From an uncultured Verrucomicrobiales bacterium (GTDB lineage Bacteria; Verrucomicrobiota; Verrucomicrobiia; Verrucomicrobiales; Akkermansiaceae), in NCBI GenBank assembly GCA_949373085.1, contig CASICJ010000036.1, forward strand, positions 1 to 55,534: a stretch of 55,534 nucleotides of DNA, read 5' to 3'. This document shows positions 53,214-55,534 of the stretch, piece after piece (within the stretch, counting starts at the first letter, position 1; each line of letters begins with the position of its first letter). The position numbers were made by a program, and so were the translations under genes. The notes under the pieces are model-generated. The model saw only the letters and a list, made by a program, of their open reading frames with translations. It was not told the origin of the DNA and did no database searches.

Positions 53214-54070
53214 AAGAGGATATCACCTTCAATTTTTTCCAAGGCCCGCCTCCTTCTTGGAGCGGGCCTTTTACACAAAATCTTTCATGTTAGCGCAAAT
53301 TAGCCCCAACCATTAATTTACAAATAGCTTTCATCTTTGAATCTCGAATTGGGGAAGCTTATTTTTACAAACACCCCATTAACCCCAAAACAATTTTTGT
53401 TCTCATTCTATGAAAAACATCACCCAACTCTTCAGTTTTATCCTTTGCTTAGCGCCTTTTCTGCCCACGCAAGGTGCCACTCTTGCCCACCGCTATTCGT
53501 TCGATACTGATGCGACTGACTCGGTCGGTGGCAACACCGGCATTCTCGAAGGCGGAGCGACCATTTCCTCTGGACAACTAAGTCTCACAGGTCTGGGGTC
53601 ATCTATTGATGCTAACCGTATGACCTTCACCAATCCCGTCGATATCGGCGGAAACTTCGGGGCTACTGGCGTGACCATCGAAACATGGTATACCGATACA
53701 GGCACCGGCACCTGGGGCAAGCTCTTCCAATTTGGTAATAACGCCGCTGGACAAGAACTCGCTTTCACACATACCCGAGCGAATGGACAACAAACCGGAG
53801 TCGACCGTGATGGTGCCCAGCTCATAGGAGAGCAGGTCAATCAAAACGAAGAGCACCACCTCGTAATCACCGTCTCACCTGACGGCAATCTCAACACCTG
53901 GATAGACGGCGTCCAAAAACTCAGCGACCTCGACACCAACGACCTCGCCAACGTTAACACTGAGTTTGAAGCCATCGGCGCCACTAACTGGGGTGACCCG
54001 GGAATGACCGGATCCGTCAACGAATTCCGTATCTATGAAGGCGAACTCACCCCTATCGAAGTCGCCGCTA
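52514..54070 (+). repeat. tandemly duplicated LamG coding block
   Basis: The DNA of the first LamG domain at about 52,520-53,075 is repeated at about 53,475-54,025 with long identical stretches (for example GACTCGGTCGGTGGCAACAC in both) and only scattered substitutions. A more diverged third copy is at about 54,490-55,075, inside the second gene. This indicates recent gene duplication followed by domain duplication. Confidence 0.75.
53241..53272 (+). terminator. strong intrinsic terminator after the first LamG gene
   Basis: AAGGCCCGC-N12-GCGGGCCTT followed by TT: a 9-bp GC-rich stem, 28 bp after the stop. The adjoining AAAGG/CCTTTT bases give a U-tract on the plus strand. Confidence 0.85.
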
Positions 54071-55392
54071 GCACCGAAGCCGGACCCGAGGAGCTCTTTG
54101 TCGTCTCCGATTCCGATGGCGATGGCCTCCCCGATACCTGGGAAAGAAAATGGTTCGGTGAGAATAATCTCTCCCAAGGTGCTAACGATGATCCCGACTC
54201 AGACAATCTCACGAACCTAGAAGAATTTACCTTCAACATTAATCTTAACCCAAACAAAGCAGATACCGACGAGGATGACCTAAACGATGGTCGTGAAATA
54301 AATGAAGAAAAGACAGACCCTCTGTTGAAAGACTCAGATAACGACTCACTCACCGATGGTGATGAAATCTTAGTTCATCTTACTAACCCACTTAATAAGG
54401 ATTCCGATGGCGACTTTTATTTTGATAACGTTGAAATCAAGAACAACTCTGACCCCAACGATGCCAATGACCCGAGTCCAGCTACTCCGACTTTAGCTCA
54501 CCGATGGTCCTTTAATACTGGGGCAGAACTTACCGATTCAGTCGGTGGAAATACTGGAATCCTTCGTGAAACAGCGTCCGTATCCGACAATCAACTACAA
54601 CTCGATGGCTTCGGCACAGGACCTGCTGCATCTAGCATGGGATTTACCTCCCCGGTCGACCTCGGTTCCAACTTCGGCGGCACTGGTTTTACGATTGAGA
54701 CCTGGTATACAGATACTGGAACAGGGACCTGGGGTAAACTCTTCACCTTCGGCACCGACGCTGTGGGCCAGGAAATTGCCTGGACAAACGAAAGAGGTGG
54801 TGAAGATCTCGCTCCCGGACTCGATAGAAACGGTGCCAAAGAAATCTCATCAATCCCTTTTGGCTCTGGTGGTCGCCTTTCTCTCGATGAAGAACACCAC
54901 CTCGTTGTCAGTGTTGAACCTGACGGCACAACTAATCTTTGGGTCGACGGCACGAAAGAGATAAGCGAAGTGCCGACCAACCCAGTGAGTAATATCGTCA
55001 CTAATACGGAATCGATCGGCTCAACCGCTTGGGGTGATCCCGGCCACTTCGGCAGCGTCAATGAATTTCGAATTTGGGAAGGCGCGCTGACCGAGGATAA
55101 TGTCACTGTTAACTTAGCCGCTGGTCCTGACTTCCTGCCGGGTGAAAAGGAATTCGCGATCACGAGCATCACGAGAAATCCAAGCAATAATTCCGTGATC
55201 ATTACCTTCAATTCTATAGTCGGTCGGAAATACCGTATTGACCGATCCCCCGAACTCCTTTCTGCCGACTCGACTCTTTGGCTAGACATTGACGATGAAT
55301 TCGTTGCAACCTCCGACCTCTCAACCTTTACCGATCCCACGGCCCTAGGAAAGCGACTTTTCTACCGTATCAAGGATATCACGAATCAATAG
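53410..55392 (+). CDS. two-LamG-domain protein with thrombospondin-3-like linker
   Basis: 660 residues, signal peptide MKNITQLFSFILCLAPFLPT. First LamG domain (about 25-220) is nearly the same as in the preceding gene. A linker with Ca-binding acidic repeats (VSDSDGDGLPDTWERKWFG, DDPDSDNLTNLEEFTF, KADTDEDDLNDGREIN, LKDSDNDSLTDGDEIL, NKDSDGDFYFDNVEIKNN) spans about 228-360. A second LamG domain (about 360-570: TLAHRWSFNTGAELTDSVGG) follows, then a C-terminal beta domain (FAITSITRNPSNNSVIITFN). There is no PEP-CTERM tag. Probably surface glycan-binding (inference). Confidence 0.85.
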   Translation: MKNITQLFSFILCLAPFLPTQGATLAHRYSFDTDATDSVGGNTGILEGGATISSGQLSLTGLGSSIDANRMTFTNPVDIGGNFGATGVTIETWYTDTGTGTWGKLFQFGNNAAGQELAFTHTRANGQQTGVDRDGAQLIGEQVNQNEEHHLVITVSPDGNLNTWIDGVQKLSDLDTNDLANVNTEFEAIGATNWGDPGMTGSVNEFRIYEGELTPIEVAASTEAGPEELFVVSDSDGDGLPDTWERKWFGENNLSQGANDDPDSDNLTNLEEFTFNINLNPNKADTDEDDLNDGREINEEKTDPLLKDSDNDSLTDGDEILVHLTNPLNKDSDGDFYFDNVEIKNNSDPNDANDPSPATPTLAHRWSFNTGAELTDSVGGNTGILRETASVSDNQLQLDGFGTGPAASSMGFTSPVDLGSNFGGTGFTIETWYTDTGTGTWGKLFTFGTDAVGQEIAWTNERGGEDLAPGLDRNGAKEISSIPFGSGGRLSLDEEHHLVVSVEPDGTTNLWVDGTKEISEVPTNPVSNIVTNTESIGSTAWGDPGHFGSVNEFRIWEGALTEDNVTVNLAAGPDFLPGEKEFAITSITRNPSNNSVIITFNSIVGRKYRIDRSPELLSADSTLWLDIDDEFVATSDLSTFTDPTALGKRLFYRIKDITNQ

Positions 55393-55471
55393 GCCATTGA
55401 TCTTACCCGAGCATCATTATCGCTATTTATAGATCCCAGAAGTCTTCTGCGTTCTGTAGTATTCTTTGTAT

Positions 55472-55534
55472 ATGAAGTCCCTTTTTTTCTTTTTCTCGCT
55501 TCTTTCGCTCTCCCAGGCTGGCACCCTTGCTCAC
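55472..55534 (+). CDS. start of a third LamG paralogue, cut by the window end
   Basis: ATG 55472 opens MKSLFFFFSLLSLSQAGTLA followed by His, a signal peptide running straight into the same Thr-Leu-Ala-His that begins the LamG domains of the two upstream genes. It is therefore a third tandem paralogue. Only 21 codons lie in the window. Confidence 0.7.
   Translation, partial: MKSLFFFFSLLSLSQAGTLAH

Noticed and set aside
2900..55534. CRISPR array, insertion sequence or integron
   Set aside because: No regularly spaced repeats, transposase motifs or terminal inverted repeats were seen. The only tandem repeats are the MraZ boxes and the LamG duplications.

Overview
The window is two unrelated pieces of DNA. 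Positions 1 to about 2,880 are AT-rich and phage-like: thymidylate synthase tail, GIY-YIG-like protein, MazG, endonuclease I-like nuclease and a class I ribonucleotide reductase small subunit, all closely packed on the plus strand and almost all frameshifted. From about 2,880 to the end the DNA is near 50% GC and reads as a marine, sulfatase-rich Verrucomicrobiota chromosome. The evidence is a dcw cluster (mraZ-rsmH-ftsL-ftsI), a LexA operator close to TGTTC-N4-GAACA beside lexA, and families typical of the Planctomycetes/Verrucomicrobia group: type I sulfatases, DUF1080 hydrolases, SASA esterases, a ThuA/SGNH/Piru_Ver multidomain protein, UnbV/ASPIC proteins and LamG PEP-CTERM proteins. At the boundary both nrdB and ftsI are cut, so the phage part is probably a chimeric assembly.

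Layout of the chromosomal part. 2.9-13 kb is housekeeping: dcw cluster with a four-repeat MraZ operator, an OprP-like porin, lexA, rpe, an SHD1-domain hydrolase, rpoZ-smpB and a TonB-dependent receptor. 13-27.7 kb is sulfated-polysaccharide metabolism: a formylglycine-enzyme-like lipoprotein, three Cys-type sulfatases, SASA and DUF1080 hydrolases, a PQQ-type beta-propeller, SelO, a large alpha/beta hydrolase and a secreted Gfo/Idh/MocA protein. 27.9-34.6 kb holds an ABC-F ATPase, a thioredoxin-like protein with an in-frame TGA, a tightly coupled DUF2237-DUF3293-uracil glycosylase operon, an MsrB-MsrA fusion and a methyltransferase. 34.6-46.3 kb has more secreted esterases, a serine hydrolase, a CE15-like esterase, the 1,390-residue multidomain protein, a metalloprotease and a DUF3500 protein. 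46.6-52.1 kb carries two convergent UnbV/ASPIC lipoprotein genes. 52.4 kb to the end is a tandem array of LamG proteins.

The main discovery is a probable set of selenoproteins. Both UnbV/ASPIC genes carry an in-frame TGA at the same alignment position (motif DL-TGA-Ser-x-x-Trp), in the middle of the conserved protein. In both, the TGA is followed after exactly 17 nt by a hairpin with a GGUC apical loop, the arrangement of the E. coli fdhF SECIS element. The two stems differ in sequence but keep pairing, including a compensatory A-U to C-G change. One protein also ends in a thioredoxin domain with a CPIC motif. A third gene, a secreted thioredoxin-like protein, has an in-frame TGA in a Cys-x-TGA motif, again followed by a possible GGU-loop hairpin 19 nt away.

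Sequence quality is uneven. Single-base indels split rsmH, ftsL, ftsI, the porin, the SHD1 hydrolase, the serine hydrolase and the first UnbV gene, and an indel-dense patch lies at 48.2-48.85 kb. These look like assembly or read errors more than biology. The TGA codons are distinct because the reading frame is kept on both sides.
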